This document shows positions 16,754 to 24,135 of a stretch of DNA of 64,000 nt, in pieces. Origin of the DNA: Chloroflexota bacterium. GTDB lineage: Bacteria > Chloroflexota > Dehalococcoidia > Bin125. The notes beneath the pieces were generated by a model that worked only from the letters and a program-made list of their open reading frames with translations, was not told where the DNA came from and did no database searches. Position 1 is the stretch's first letter. Each line of letters starts with the position of its first letter. Where the stretch lies: assembly GCA_028873865.1 (NCBI GenBank), contig JAPPNI010000015.1, positions 147,294 to 211,293 on the forward strand, in the 5' to 3' direction. A program made the translations under genes and the position numbers.

Positions 16754-18397
16754 CTAGCGGCTCAGCGTCGCTGAGTAGCCGCCGAAGCGGGCTTGGCCGG
16801 GCATCGCATGCTGTTCGACCTCGACGTTGACGACGGCCGGCAGACCTGATTCCATCGCCCGCTCAATCGCGGGACCGATGTCCTCAGGCTTGGTCACGTG
16901 CTCGCCGTGGCCGCCGAGCGCGACCGCGATGTCCTCGTAACGCTGGCCGTAGCCCAGCGGACGGCCTGGTGTGTCGTTCGAGCCAGCAGTCCACCCGGCA
17001 TTGTTGGAGATCACGATCACGCCGGGCAGATTGTGCCGGACCATCGTGTCGATCTCCTGGACGTTCATCAGGAATGAACCGTCGCCGACGAAGCCGATTA
17101 CCTGCCGCTCGGGCGCGGCAGCCTTGGCGCCCAGCACGTAGGGCAGACCCACGCCCATGCAGCCGTTCGGGCCGGGATTGAGCCGGCCGCCCTCGGCGTA
17201 CGAGGGGATGTACTGGCGCGCGAAGGCCAGGGTCGCGTTGCCGTCGACGCAGACGACCGCATCGCGGTCCATGCGTTGGACGACCTCGTCGGCCAGGCGC
17301 AGCGGGTGAATCGGCACGGTCGAGGAGTGAGCCTGCTCGAGCGACTGCTGGCGGCGGTTGTCGTCCGACTCGCGCAGGTCGGCCACCCAATTGGTCGGAC
17401 CTTTGAGTCCTGCCTCCTTCGCGGCGGCGGTCAGCGCCACCAGCGCTCGCTTGGCGTCGGCGACCATGCCGACCGCCGCTTCTTTGTTGTGGCCGATCTC
17501 GGTCGGATCGGTGTCCACGTGGATCACCTTGAGATCCGGCGCCCAGCGCGGCGGCAGGCCCGAGCCGACGACGAAGTTGAGCCGCGTGCCCACCACGAGC
17601 GCCACATCAGCCTCGCGGAAAGCCTTGGAGCGCGCGGCGATGAAGCAAAGATCGTGATCCTCGGGGACGACGCCGCGACCCTGCGGAGTGGTGTAGAAGG
17701 GAATGCCCGATGTCTCGACGAATTCGCGCAGCTCGGCCGAGGCGTCGGACCAGAAGATGCCGGTCCCCGTCAGGATGATCGGTCGTTCAGCGTTGGCCAG
17801 CAACTCGATTGCTTCCTTGACCTGGTCCGGGTCTGCGCCCGGTCGCGAACGCGCCGCAGCAGCGTCGGGGAACCAGACGGTATCGTCGTCCGACTGCTGA
17901 TACAGCGTGTCGCCGGGTAGGTCGAGGTAGGTCGGGCCGGGCTTGGGACCCTGCGCTTCGCGGTAGGCGAGGTTGAAGAACTCGGGCATCCGCGCCGAGT
18001 GCGTCACTCGGCTGGCCCAGCGGGTCACCGGCACCGCCATCGCGAGCTGGTCGTACTCCTGAAAGTCGTCACGCTCGAACGACGAGAACGCCGCCGCGCC
18101 GCCCAGGGCGACCACCGGCACACCGTCGAGGTAGGCGTTGGCGACGCCGGTCAGCAGGTTGGTTGTGGCCGGCCCGGAAGCGGCCATGCAGACGCCCGGC
18201 AGTCGCTTGACGCGAGCGTACCCATGGGCAGCCATCGCCGCTCCCTGTTCGTGTCGGCAGTCGATCGTGCGGATGCCGTGCTCGGCGGCAAATCCGGCGG
18301 CCTCAATGATCGGGCCGCCCATGATGTAGAAGAGATCCTCGACCCCCTCGTTGACCATCTGTCGGGCGAGGAGTTCAGAGCCCATCTGTTCTGGCAT
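16754..18397 (-). CDS. Thiamine diphosphate-dependent enzyme, acetolactate synthase-like
   Basis: A 547-aa three-domain ThDP enzyme. The N-terminal PYR domain has C-R-H-E-Q-G-A with the cofactor-activating Glu50. The middle domain has L-T-G-T-G and V-G-T-R-L-N-F. The C-terminal PP domain has G-D-G-S-F-L-M-N followed by S-N-N, the metal/diphosphate-binding motif. The family includes acetolactate synthase, oxalyl-CoA decarboxylase and 2-hydroxyacyl-CoA lyase. The sequence alone does not settle which; the nearby crotonase and SDR genes make a CoA-linked lyase plausible. GAGAGGA lies upstream of the ATG. No regulatory (ilvN-type) subunit is adjacent, which argues against a biosynthetic acetolactate synthase. 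Confidence 0.88.
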   Translation of the reverse strand: MPEQMGSELLARQMVNEGVEDLFYIMGGPIIEAAGFAAEHGIRTIDCRHEQGAAMAAHGYARVKRLPGVCMAASGPATTNLLTGVANAYLDGVPVVALGGAAAFSSFERDDFQEYDQLAMAVPVTRWASRVTHSARMPEFFNLAYREAQGPKPGPTYLDLPGDTLYQQSDDDTVWFPDAAAARSRPGADPDQVKEAIELLANAERPIILTGTGIFWSDASAELREFVETSGIPFYTTPQGRGVVPEDHDLCFIAARSKAFREADVALVVGTRLNFVVGSGLPPRWAPDLKVIHVDTDPTEIGHNKEAAVGMVADAKRALVALTAAAKEAGLKGPTNWVADLRESDDNRRQQSLEQAHSSTVPIHPLRLADEVVQRMDRDAVVCVDGNATLAFARQYIPSYAEGGRLNPGPNGCMGVGLPYVLGAKAAAPERQVIGFVGDGSFLMNVQEIDTMVRHNLPGVIVISNNAGWTAGSNDTPGRPLGYGQRYEDIAVALGGHGEHVTKPEDIGPAIERAMESGLPAVVNVEVEQHAMPGQARFGGYSATLSR

Positions 18398-18435
18398 GTT
18401 GCTGTCCTCTCTTCTGGTCTTGTTGCGTTCGGCGT

Positions 18436-18726
18436 CTAGTCGGGGACCTCGTAGCGGTGCAGGACCGGTCGCGCGGTTGTGAACTCGCGAATCCCGGCCA
18501 TCCCCGCCATCGCCTCCGAAGTGCCGTGGGCGGTCAGGTCTTCCTCGGGCGCCCAGTTCTCGAACAGGATGTACTTGGTGTCGTCTTCGACCGAGCGGAA
18601 CAGGTCATAGTTGTTGCAGCCCGCGTCTTCTGCCTTGACCTTCGCCGTGGCGCCGGCCATGAACGCTTCGAATGCGTCGTTCTGGCCCTCGCCGATGGTG
18701 AATTCCACGGTCAGACCGATTGCCAT
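18436..18726 (-). CDS. Antibiotic biosynthesis monooxygenase (ABM) domain protein
   Basis: A 96-aa dimeric alpha+beta-barrel (ABM/YgiN-like) protein. Pattern: G-L-T-V-E-F-T-I at the start, then helix, C-N-N-Y-D-L-F-R, Y-I-L-F-E-N-W, and a terminal helix with H-G-T-S. Members oxidise quinols or aromatic substrates without a cofactor, or act as stress proteins. The ATG at 18726 has GGAG 7 bases upstream; an ATG 12 bases earlier is less likely. It sits just upstream of the ThDP gene on the same strand (38-base gap) and is divergent from the SDR cluster, so it may share their control region. Confidence 0.8.
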   Translation of the reverse strand: MAIGLTVEFTIGEGQNDAFEAFMAGATAKVKAEDAGCNNYDLFRSVEDDTKYILFENWAPEEDLTAHGTSEAMAGMAGIREFTTARPVLHRYEVPD

Positions 18727-18849
18727 ATCCAACTCCATTCAGGTCATTGCACGGTGCGGTCAACGCCGCAGCCGGTGTGGACGGGTTCGGGCAACATGTT
18801 AGCGCTCGCCCGACTCGGGGCTGGCCGGGGTACGACGTAGACTGCCGGC

Positions 18850-19677
18850 ATGTTGGAATCGCTGCGAATGGATGGCAAACGCGTCATCGTGACCGGCGCG
18901 GGACGCGGGCTGGGCCGGCAGATGGCGCTGCACCTCGCCGACGCCGGCGCCGATATCGTCTGCGCCGCCCGGACGCAGTCGCAGATCGCCGATGTCGCCG
19001 CCGAGATTGAGGCCAGGGGCCGGCAGGCGCTGGTCATTCCGACCGATGTCAGCGATTCCTCGCAGGTTGACGCGATGGTCCAACAAACCATCGACGAGTG
19101 GGGCGGATTCGAAGTAATGCTCGCCAACGCCGGCGCGAGCGGTCCGGCATCGATGAAGCACGTCACTGAAATCAGTGACGACGATTGGCGCGAGACGGTC
19201 GATATCAACTTCTCGAGCGTCTTCTATTCCGCTCGCGCTGCGGTGCGCCACTTCTTGGCGGAAGAAAAGCCGGGCAACATCATCACCGTCTCATCGGGGA
19301 CCTCTCTGCGAGGCAGTGGGCCCGCCTTCTTCGTCGATGGCGCGGCCAAGGCCGGCGTGATCAACATGACGCAGTCCCTGGCGGTACAGCTCGCGCGACA
19401 GCAGATCCGGGTGAATTGCATCGTTCCTGGATTCATCCTGCAGAAGACCCTGGAAGATCAGGACGAGATCGAGCTGGCCCACAATCAGGGCTCGCGGATA
19501 CCGATTGGCCGAGTCGGCGAGGCCTGGGAGCTTGGCCCGCTGGCCGTCTATCTCGCCTCCGACGCCTCTGCCTACATGACCGGCGAAGCGTTCATCATCG
19601 ACGGCGGCGGCTTGGCCGGCGGGCTTGCCCCCACCGGCTGGGACGTGCAGTCGGGAATCGGCGGCGTTCCAACATGA
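18850..19677 (+). CDS. SDR family protein lacking the catalytic Tyr (pair 1, first)
   Basis: A 275-aa Rossmann protein of the short-chain dehydrogenase/reductase family. The coenzyme motif T-G-A-G-R-G-L-G, N-A-G and Ser in V-S-S-G-T-S are normal, as is K167. The residue four before that Lys is Asp163, however, where the catalytic Tyr of Y-x-x-x-K should be. The local sequence is F-F-V-D-G-A-A-K, one residue longer than in the 21427 paralogue. The enzyme should bind NAD(P) but lacks the general acid/base. It overlaps the next SDR by 4 bases (ATGA). The C-terminal tail W-D-V-Q-S-G-I-G-G is similar in position to that of the 21427 protein. Confidence 0.88.
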   Translation: MLESLRMDGKRVIVTGAGRGLGRQMALHLADAGADIVCAARTQSQIADVAAEIEARGRQALVIPTDVSDSSQVDAMVQQTIDEWGGFEVMLANAGASGPASMKHVTEISDDDWRETVDINFSSVFYSARAAVRHFLAEEKPGNIITVSSGTSLRGSGPAFFVDGAAKAGVINMTQSLAVQLARQQIRVNCIVPGFILQKTLEDQDEIELAHNQGSRIPIGRVGEAWELGPLAVYLASDASAYMTGEAFIIDGGGLAGGLAPTGWDVQSGIGGVPT

Positions 19678-20468
19678 GCTTGCAGAATCCCGTAACTCCG
19701 CCCGACGTGAGTGAGGGTCGGCTCCAGGGGTTCGACCTCGCGGGTCGACGAGCGATCGTGTACGGCGCAGAGAAGCCCGTCGCGACGGCGATCGTCGAAG
19801 CGCTGCGCGAGGCAGGCGCAAGCGTGGGCGTGACGAGCGTCAACACGGACGGCACGTCGCTGTTTCGCCTGAAGAAGGCAGCCGCGGGCGGCCCGAACGA
19901 GTCGGTCGATCTGTCCAACGGGACCAATGTGCAGGTGGCCACCCGCAAGATCAGCAAGGAGCTCGGCGGCGTCGACGCGGCGATCGTCGTGCCCAACCTC
20001 TACCACGCCGCGCCAATCCGCAAGACGTTGGACGCAGATATCCAGCGCGTACTGATGGGCAATCTGGGCGGAACATACGCTGCATTTCGCAGCGCGACCC
20101 GTGAGTTTCGCGGACGCCCGGGCCGCCTGATCGCGGTGCTGGACGCCTCGGCAGTGCGCGGTCTGACAAATCTCAGCATCTACAGCGCAGCTCAGTCCGG
20201 GGTGATTGGTCTGGTTCGGGCGCTAAGCCAGGAACTGGCGCCGACCGGCACGACGGTCAATGCGATCGTCGTCGGCTGGACCGACACCACGCCCGGTCGC
20301 GGTCCGTCCACGGTGGACGAAAACCTGCTGCTGCGGTTCATTCCGACGCGCCGCTTCGGCGAGGCGTCGGAAGCCGCCCCACTGGCGGTCTACCTCGCTT
20401 CAGAGGCGAGCGGCTACATCACCGGCCAGATAATCCAGGTCGATGGTGGAGTGCTCAAGCATCTCTGA
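19674..20468 (+). CDS. Degenerate SDR family protein (pair 1, second)
   Basis: A 264-aa SDR-fold protein, coupled to the preceding gene by an ATGA overlap. The glycine-rich coenzyme motif is lost (V-Y-G-A-E-K-P-V-A-T in place of T-G-x-x-x-G-x-G). The catalytic Lys is Gln174, while Tyr170 is kept (Y-S-A-A-Q). The C-terminal half (A-P-L-A-V-Y-L-A-S-E-A-S-G-Y-I-T-G-Q-I) is well conserved, as in SDRs that form tetramers. I infer a structural or regulatory partner of the preceding SDR, as in the BbsC/BbsD pair of anaerobic toluene degradation, where one subunit is inactive. A stand-alone decayed gene is the alternative, but the frame is intact. Confidence 0.82.
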   Translation: MSLQNPVTPPDVSEGRLQGFDLAGRRAIVYGAEKPVATAIVEALREAGASVGVTSVNTDGTSLFRLKKAAAGGPNESVDLSNGTNVQVATRKISKELGGVDAAIVVPNLYHAAPIRKTLDADIQRVLMGNLGGTYAAFRSATREFRGRPGRLIAVLDASAVRGLTNLSIYSAAQSGVIGLVRALSQELAPTGTTVNAIVVGWTDTTPGRGPSTVDENLLLRFIPTRRFGEASEAAPLAVYLASEASGYITGQIIQVDGGVLKHL

Positions 20469-20539
20469 GGCAAACCAAAGCCTCGGCTAGACTGTCCGCG
20501 CCGACCACTGGCTCAACACCGAATTGCTGGAGTGTCCCC

Positions 20540-21421
20540 GTGACTGACTTTGAGAACATCCTCTACCGCGTCGAAGACCGCAAGGCCTATGTGACCCTCA
20601 ATCGCCCCGAGAAGCTGAACGCGCTCTCAATCGCGCTCCAGGACGAGCTCTCTCAGGCAATGTGGGAGGCCGATAATGACACCGGCGTCCACTGCGTGAT
20701 CCTCAGCGGCGCCGGTCGAGCCTTCTCCGCCGGCTACGACCTGACCGGCTCGACCCGCGACTCGCAGGAGACCTACGACAAGGTCTACCGCGGCCGCGTC
20801 ACCTTCGACGACGACACCTGGGGCATGGAAAAGGCGCAGCGCGCGCGGATGGCGATCTTCGACATGCACAAGCCGGTGATCGGCAAGGTGCACGGCTACT
20901 GCCTCGCCGGCGGGACGGACCTGGTACTGCTGTCGGACATCATCATCGCCGCCGAGGATGCTGTGATCGGCTTCCCGCCGGTCCGCGCGATGGGCGCGCC
21001 GCCGGCGCACATGTGGCTCTACCACGGCGGCCCGCAGTTCGCCAAGCGGATGCTGTTGACCGGCGACAGCATCTCGGGCGCCGAGGCTGCCCAGCGCGGC
21101 CTGGTCTACGACGCCGTGCCGGCCGACAAGCTCGATGAGGAAGTCGAAGCGCTGGCCAACAAGATGGCGATGATCGACCACGAGCTGCTCTCGGCGAACA
21201 AGCGGATCGTCAACCTAGGCCTCGAGATCATGGGCGCGCGCACCCTACAGCGCCTCGCCTCCGAAAACGACGCCCGAGCTCACCTCGCGCCGGCCGTGCA
21301 GGAGTTCGGCAAGATGTCGCGCGAGAAGGGCCTCAAGGCCGCGCTCGAATGGCGCGACAACCGCTTCGGCGACGGCCGCGGCTCGGCCGCTGCGCAGCAG
21401 CGCAAAGCCGCGACGACCTAG
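20540..21421 (+). CDS. Enoyl-CoA hydratase/isomerase (crotonase) family protein
   Basis: A 293-aa crotonase-fold protein. The N-terminal half has L-N-R-P-E-K-L-N-A-L-S and the oxyanion-hole segment F-S-A-G-Y-D-L. The second block is G-Y-C-L-A-G-G-T-D-L. In enoyl-CoA hydratase the two catalytic Glu lie in G-G-G-x-E-L and Q-P-E; here the first is Asp and the second position reads F-P-P-V. The protein is therefore probably not a plain hydratase; isomerase, hydrolase or lyase chemistry on a CoA ester is more likely. The C-terminal tail (Arg/Ala-rich) is longer than usual. Start GTG at 20540, with CTGGAG upstream. It lies between the two SDR pairs, all on one strand. Confidence 0.85.
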   Translation: MTDFENILYRVEDRKAYVTLNRPEKLNALSIALQDELSQAMWEADNDTGVHCVILSGAGRAFSAGYDLTGSTRDSQETYDKVYRGRVTFDDDTWGMEKAQRARMAIFDMHKPVIGKVHGYCLAGGTDLVLLSDIIIAAEDAVIGFPPVRAMGAPPAHMWLYHGGPQFAKRMLLTGDSISGAEAAQRGLVYDAVPADKLDEEVEALANKMAMIDHELLSANKRIVNLGLEIMGARTLQRLASENDARAHLAPAVQEFGKMSREKGLKAALEWRDNRFGDGRGSAAAQQRKAATT

Positions 21422-21426
21422 CCACA

Positions 21427-22233
21427 ATGGCCATGCCCGACCGCTTCCGACTCGACGGTCAGGTCGTCCTGCTCACTGGAGCGGGACGCGGACTGGGCCG
21501 CGCCATGGCACTGTCCTACGCCGACGCCGGGGCCAAGGTCGCCGGCGCGTCTCGAACGCTGTCGCAGCTTGAGGAGACCGCCGAACTCGTCGCCGAGCGC
21601 GGCGGCGAAGCGATCTCCATCGCCACCGACGTCACCGATCGTGCCGCCGTTGAGGCGATGGTCGCCGAGACCATAGATCGTTTCGGCCGGGTCGACATCC
21701 TGATGAACAATGCAGGAGGCGGCGCAGAAGGTGACGGCTCGCCGCTGGAGCAACTGACCGACGACCAGTGGCGCTGGGGCATCGACATGAACCTCACGTC
21801 GCAGATGCTCTGCGCTCGCGCCGTCCTGCCGCACATGACCGAGCGCGGTTCCGGTGTGATCATCAACGTGGCCAGCGGCTTCGGCCTGCGCGGCGGCCGC
21901 GACAACTGGATGTACGTCTCGGCCAAGGCCGGAGTGGTCAACTTCACCCGATCGCTGGCTGTGACCTACGGTCCCGCCGGCGTGCGAACCAACTGCATCG
22001 CGCCCGGCATCTTCCCGCACACCCCACAGGCGCTCGAGCGCTGGCGCGGCGGCCGCTACATTCCGGTCGGGCGAGCAGGAGTCGCCTGGGAAATGGGTCC
22101 TTTGGCGGTCTTCCTCTCCTCCTCCGCCGCCGCCGGAATCAGCGGCGAAACGATCGCCCAGGATGGCGGCGGTTTGGCTGCGATCGGCCCGACTGGCTGG
22201 GCGCCGCGGGTCCGACTGACCGAGCCGACCTGA
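21427..22233 (+). CDS. SDR family oxidoreductase, complete active site (pair 2, first)
   Basis: A 268-aa SDR with every classical element: T-G-A-G-R-G-L-G, D-V-T-D, N-N-A-G-G, Ser in N-V-A-S-G, and Y163-x-x-x-K167 in M-Y-V-S-A-K. It is the only one of the four SDRs here with an intact catalytic tetrad. It should catalyse NAD(P)-dependent alcohol/ketone interconversion, possibly on a hydroxyacyl-CoA given the crotonase 5 bases upstream. Start ATG at 21427; a second in-frame ATG six bases later is possible. The longer open frame upstream overlaps the crotonase and is not used. The next SDR starts 11 bases after its stop. Confidence 0.92.
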   Translation: MAMPDRFRLDGQVVLLTGAGRGLGRAMALSYADAGAKVAGASRTLSQLEETAELVAERGGEAISIATDVTDRAAVEAMVAETIDRFGRVDILMNNAGGGAEGDGSPLEQLTDDQWRWGIDMNLTSQMLCARAVLPHMTERGSGVIINVASGFGLRGGRDNWMYVSAKAGVVNFTRSLAVTYGPAGVRTNCIAPGIFPHTPQALERWRGGRYIPVGRAGVAWEMGPLAVFLSSSAAAGISGETIAQDGGGLAAIGPTGWAPRVRLTEPT

Positions 22234-22244
22234 GAGAGCCGCCG

Positions 22245-23051
22245 ATGTCAGACTTCGTCCCGACTCCCAACCCGGAAGAGCCTGAAGACCCGTTTCTGCT
22301 CAGAGGCCGCGTCGCTCTCGTCGTCGGGGCTGGCGATCCGCTGGGACGCGCCGCAGCAGTCGGGCTGGCCGAAGCCGGCGCCGACGTTGCGGTCGCCAGC
22401 TTGCGCGCCGGACCGCAGGAAGTCGTTCGCGTCAACTCCGTCGCCAATGAAATCTGGTCATTGGGCCGGGCCAACACGGCGATCACACTCGACGCCTCCG
22501 ACGCAAACAGCGTTGACGCCGCTGTGGCGCGAACAAGTTCGGAGCTGGGCGGTCTGGACATTTTGGTCAACGCCGCCGATCTGCCGGTCGCGGCGCCGTT
22601 GGACGAGCTCACCCCCGACGATTGGCATGCGATTCTGGCCGCCAACCTGCTCGCCCCTGCGCTGACATCCCGCGCTGCGGCGCGAGTCATGAAAGTCAAC
22701 GGTTACGGCCGGATCATCAACCTCGTGTCGGTGCTGGCAGCACGCGGAGTCGCCAACACATCCGCCTACGCGGCTGCCCACGCGGGCGTCCTCGCCCTGA
22801 CACGGGCGCTCTCGCAGGAGTGGGCGCGCTCCGGGATCACCGTAAACGCGTTGCAGGTCGGCCTCTACGAGGGTCAGCACGGGTTCGGCGACGATCCCGA
22901 GACCGTCCGCCAGGTCGCACGAATGCTGCCGGCCAAGGCGCTGGTCCAACCTGAAGATGTCGGTCCGGCGGTCGTCGCCATGGCCGCCGATTCCGGCTTC
23001 ATCACCGGGGAGACGATCGCCGTCGACGGCGCAGCCACCGCCCGGGTCTGA
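22245..23051 (+). CDS. SDR family protein with Lys-to-His change (pair 2, second)
   Basis: A 268-aa SDR-fold protein. The coenzyme motif is partly kept (V-V-G-A-G-D-P-L-G-R, with Pro for the middle Gly), and Tyr175 is present. The catalytic Lys of Y-x-x-x-K is His179 (Y-A-A-A-H). As with the second SDR of pair 1, the downstream member of the pair has lost the Lys. The N-terminal 20 residues (P-T-P-N-P-E-E-P-E-D-P) form an acidic, Pro-rich extension not seen in the active paralogue. GAGAG precedes the ATG. Probably a non-catalytic partner of the upstream SDR; weak independent activity cannot be excluded. Confidence 0.85.
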   Translation: MSDFVPTPNPEEPEDPFLLRGRVALVVGAGDPLGRAAAVGLAEAGADVAVASLRAGPQEVVRVNSVANEIWSLGRANTAITLDASDANSVDAAVARTSSELGGLDILVNAADLPVAAPLDELTPDDWHAILAANLLAPALTSRAAARVMKVNGYGRIINLVSVLAARGVANTSAYAAAHAGVLALTRALSQEWARSGITVNALQVGLYEGQHGFGDDPETVRQVARMLPAKALVQPEDVGPAVVAMAADSGFITGETIAVDGAATARV

Positions 23052-23060
23052 TACTTCCGG

Positions 23061-24053
23061 CTAAGAGTGATGTAGCAGGGACCGAGTCGCCGACTCGATC
23101 CGTTCGCGTTCGGGAACGCACTCCAGCCATCGCCGCGGGATCGCCGATGCGCCGTAGCGAGCTCCGAGCACGGCCCCGGCGACGGCCGCATTGGTGTCAG
23201 TGTCACCGCCGCCGCTGACGATTCGGATCAGAGCCTGTTCCAGGGTGTCTTCGGTATCGAGGCACCAGAGCGCCGTTTGCATGCAGAGATAGGTGTGCCC
23301 CGTGACCCGCTCGTCGGCGATCCGATCGTCGATGAATTCGGGAATCGCCAGCGTCCACGCGATCAGTTCCGAAGGTGCGCCGTCCTGCGTAGCGGCAAAG
23401 ATCAGGTCATCGCGACTCGGGTCTTGTCCGCGGAGCAGCATCGCAATCGCGGCATTGATCAGGATGCACGACCACTGCGCACCGGGCGCGAAGTGTGTGA
23501 CCGCGCAGGTCACCGCCGTTTGCTCGATCAGCCGGTCAGGGTCCATCGCATACCGCAGCGCCACCGGAGCACAGCGCATCAGCGCGCCGTTGGGCTGAGT
23601 CTCCGGGCTGCCGCGCTCTTGCCAGAATGCCCTAGCCGCACCGGGCACACCGAGGCCGACTTCGAGGTAGTCGATCACCGTGGACGTCATGATCCCGATC
23701 CCGCGCCCGTTCTCGGAGCGCCATTTCACGAGTCGGTCGCCAAATCCGGTAGCCACGTCCGGATCGCGCGCGAGCGCTTCGGCCAGATCCACGGCCTGGG
23801 CGAGATCGTCATCCATCGGTCGAAGCTGCTCTCGCGGGTCGATATCGCCCAGGCCGTCCGGATAGGCGCGTTGAATCGCCGAGCGACTGGCGCCCTCGAC
23901 CGGCAGGCCGAGCAGGTTCCCCACAGCTAGGCCAAGGAGCACGCCCCTGGCGCGATCCTGGTCAATGGGTTGAGGCGGAATCGAACCAATCAACTCGGCC
24001 AGGTGGGGTGCCCGGCGGACGATACCGTCAGTGTTGACTGTTGACATTGCCAT
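23061..24053 (-). CDS. ADP-ribosylglycohydrolase family protein
   Basis: A 330-aa DraG/ARH-type protein. The family removes ADP-ribose from proteins or hydrolyses related glycosides with two Mg or Mn ions. Present are L-L-G-L-A-V-G-N-L-L-G-L-P-V-E-G, N-G-A-L-M-R-C-A-P-V-A, V-T-H-F-A-P-G, and G-G-G-D-T-D-T-N-A-A-V near the C-terminus. Two metal-site elements are altered: Asn replaces Asp in the usual G-D-x-x-G, and M-D-D-D-L stands for T-D-D-T. The C-terminal G-D-T-D-T is intact, so some metal binding is likely. It is convergent with the SDR cluster and divergent from the TTC38-like operon. Confidence 0.87.
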   Translation of the reverse strand: MAMSTVNTDGIVRRAPHLAELIGSIPPQPIDQDRARGVLLGLAVGNLLGLPVEGASRSAIQRAYPDGLGDIDPREQLRPMDDDLAQAVDLAEALARDPDVATGFGDRLVKWRSENGRGIGIMTSTVIDYLEVGLGVPGAARAFWQERGSPETQPNGALMRCAPVALRYAMDPDRLIEQTAVTCAVTHFAPGAQWSCILINAAIAMLLRGQDPSRDDLIFAATQDGAPSELIAWTLAIPEFIDDRIADERVTGHTYLCMQTALWCLDTEDTLEQALIRIVSGGGDTDTNAAVAGAVLGARYGASAIPRRWLECVPERERIESATRSLLHHS

Positions 24054-24135
24054 CGCAGCCTAGCCAGCCGGCGCCTCAGCCGCCTCAGGCCGACAGTTAC
24101 GCTTAGCCCCAGACCGCGACGCTGAGGAATCGCTC

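Noticed and set aside
19674..20468. Second SDR as a pseudogene
   Set aside because: The frame is intact, coupled to its neighbour and conserved outside the active site; loss of catalytic residues alone does not show decay.
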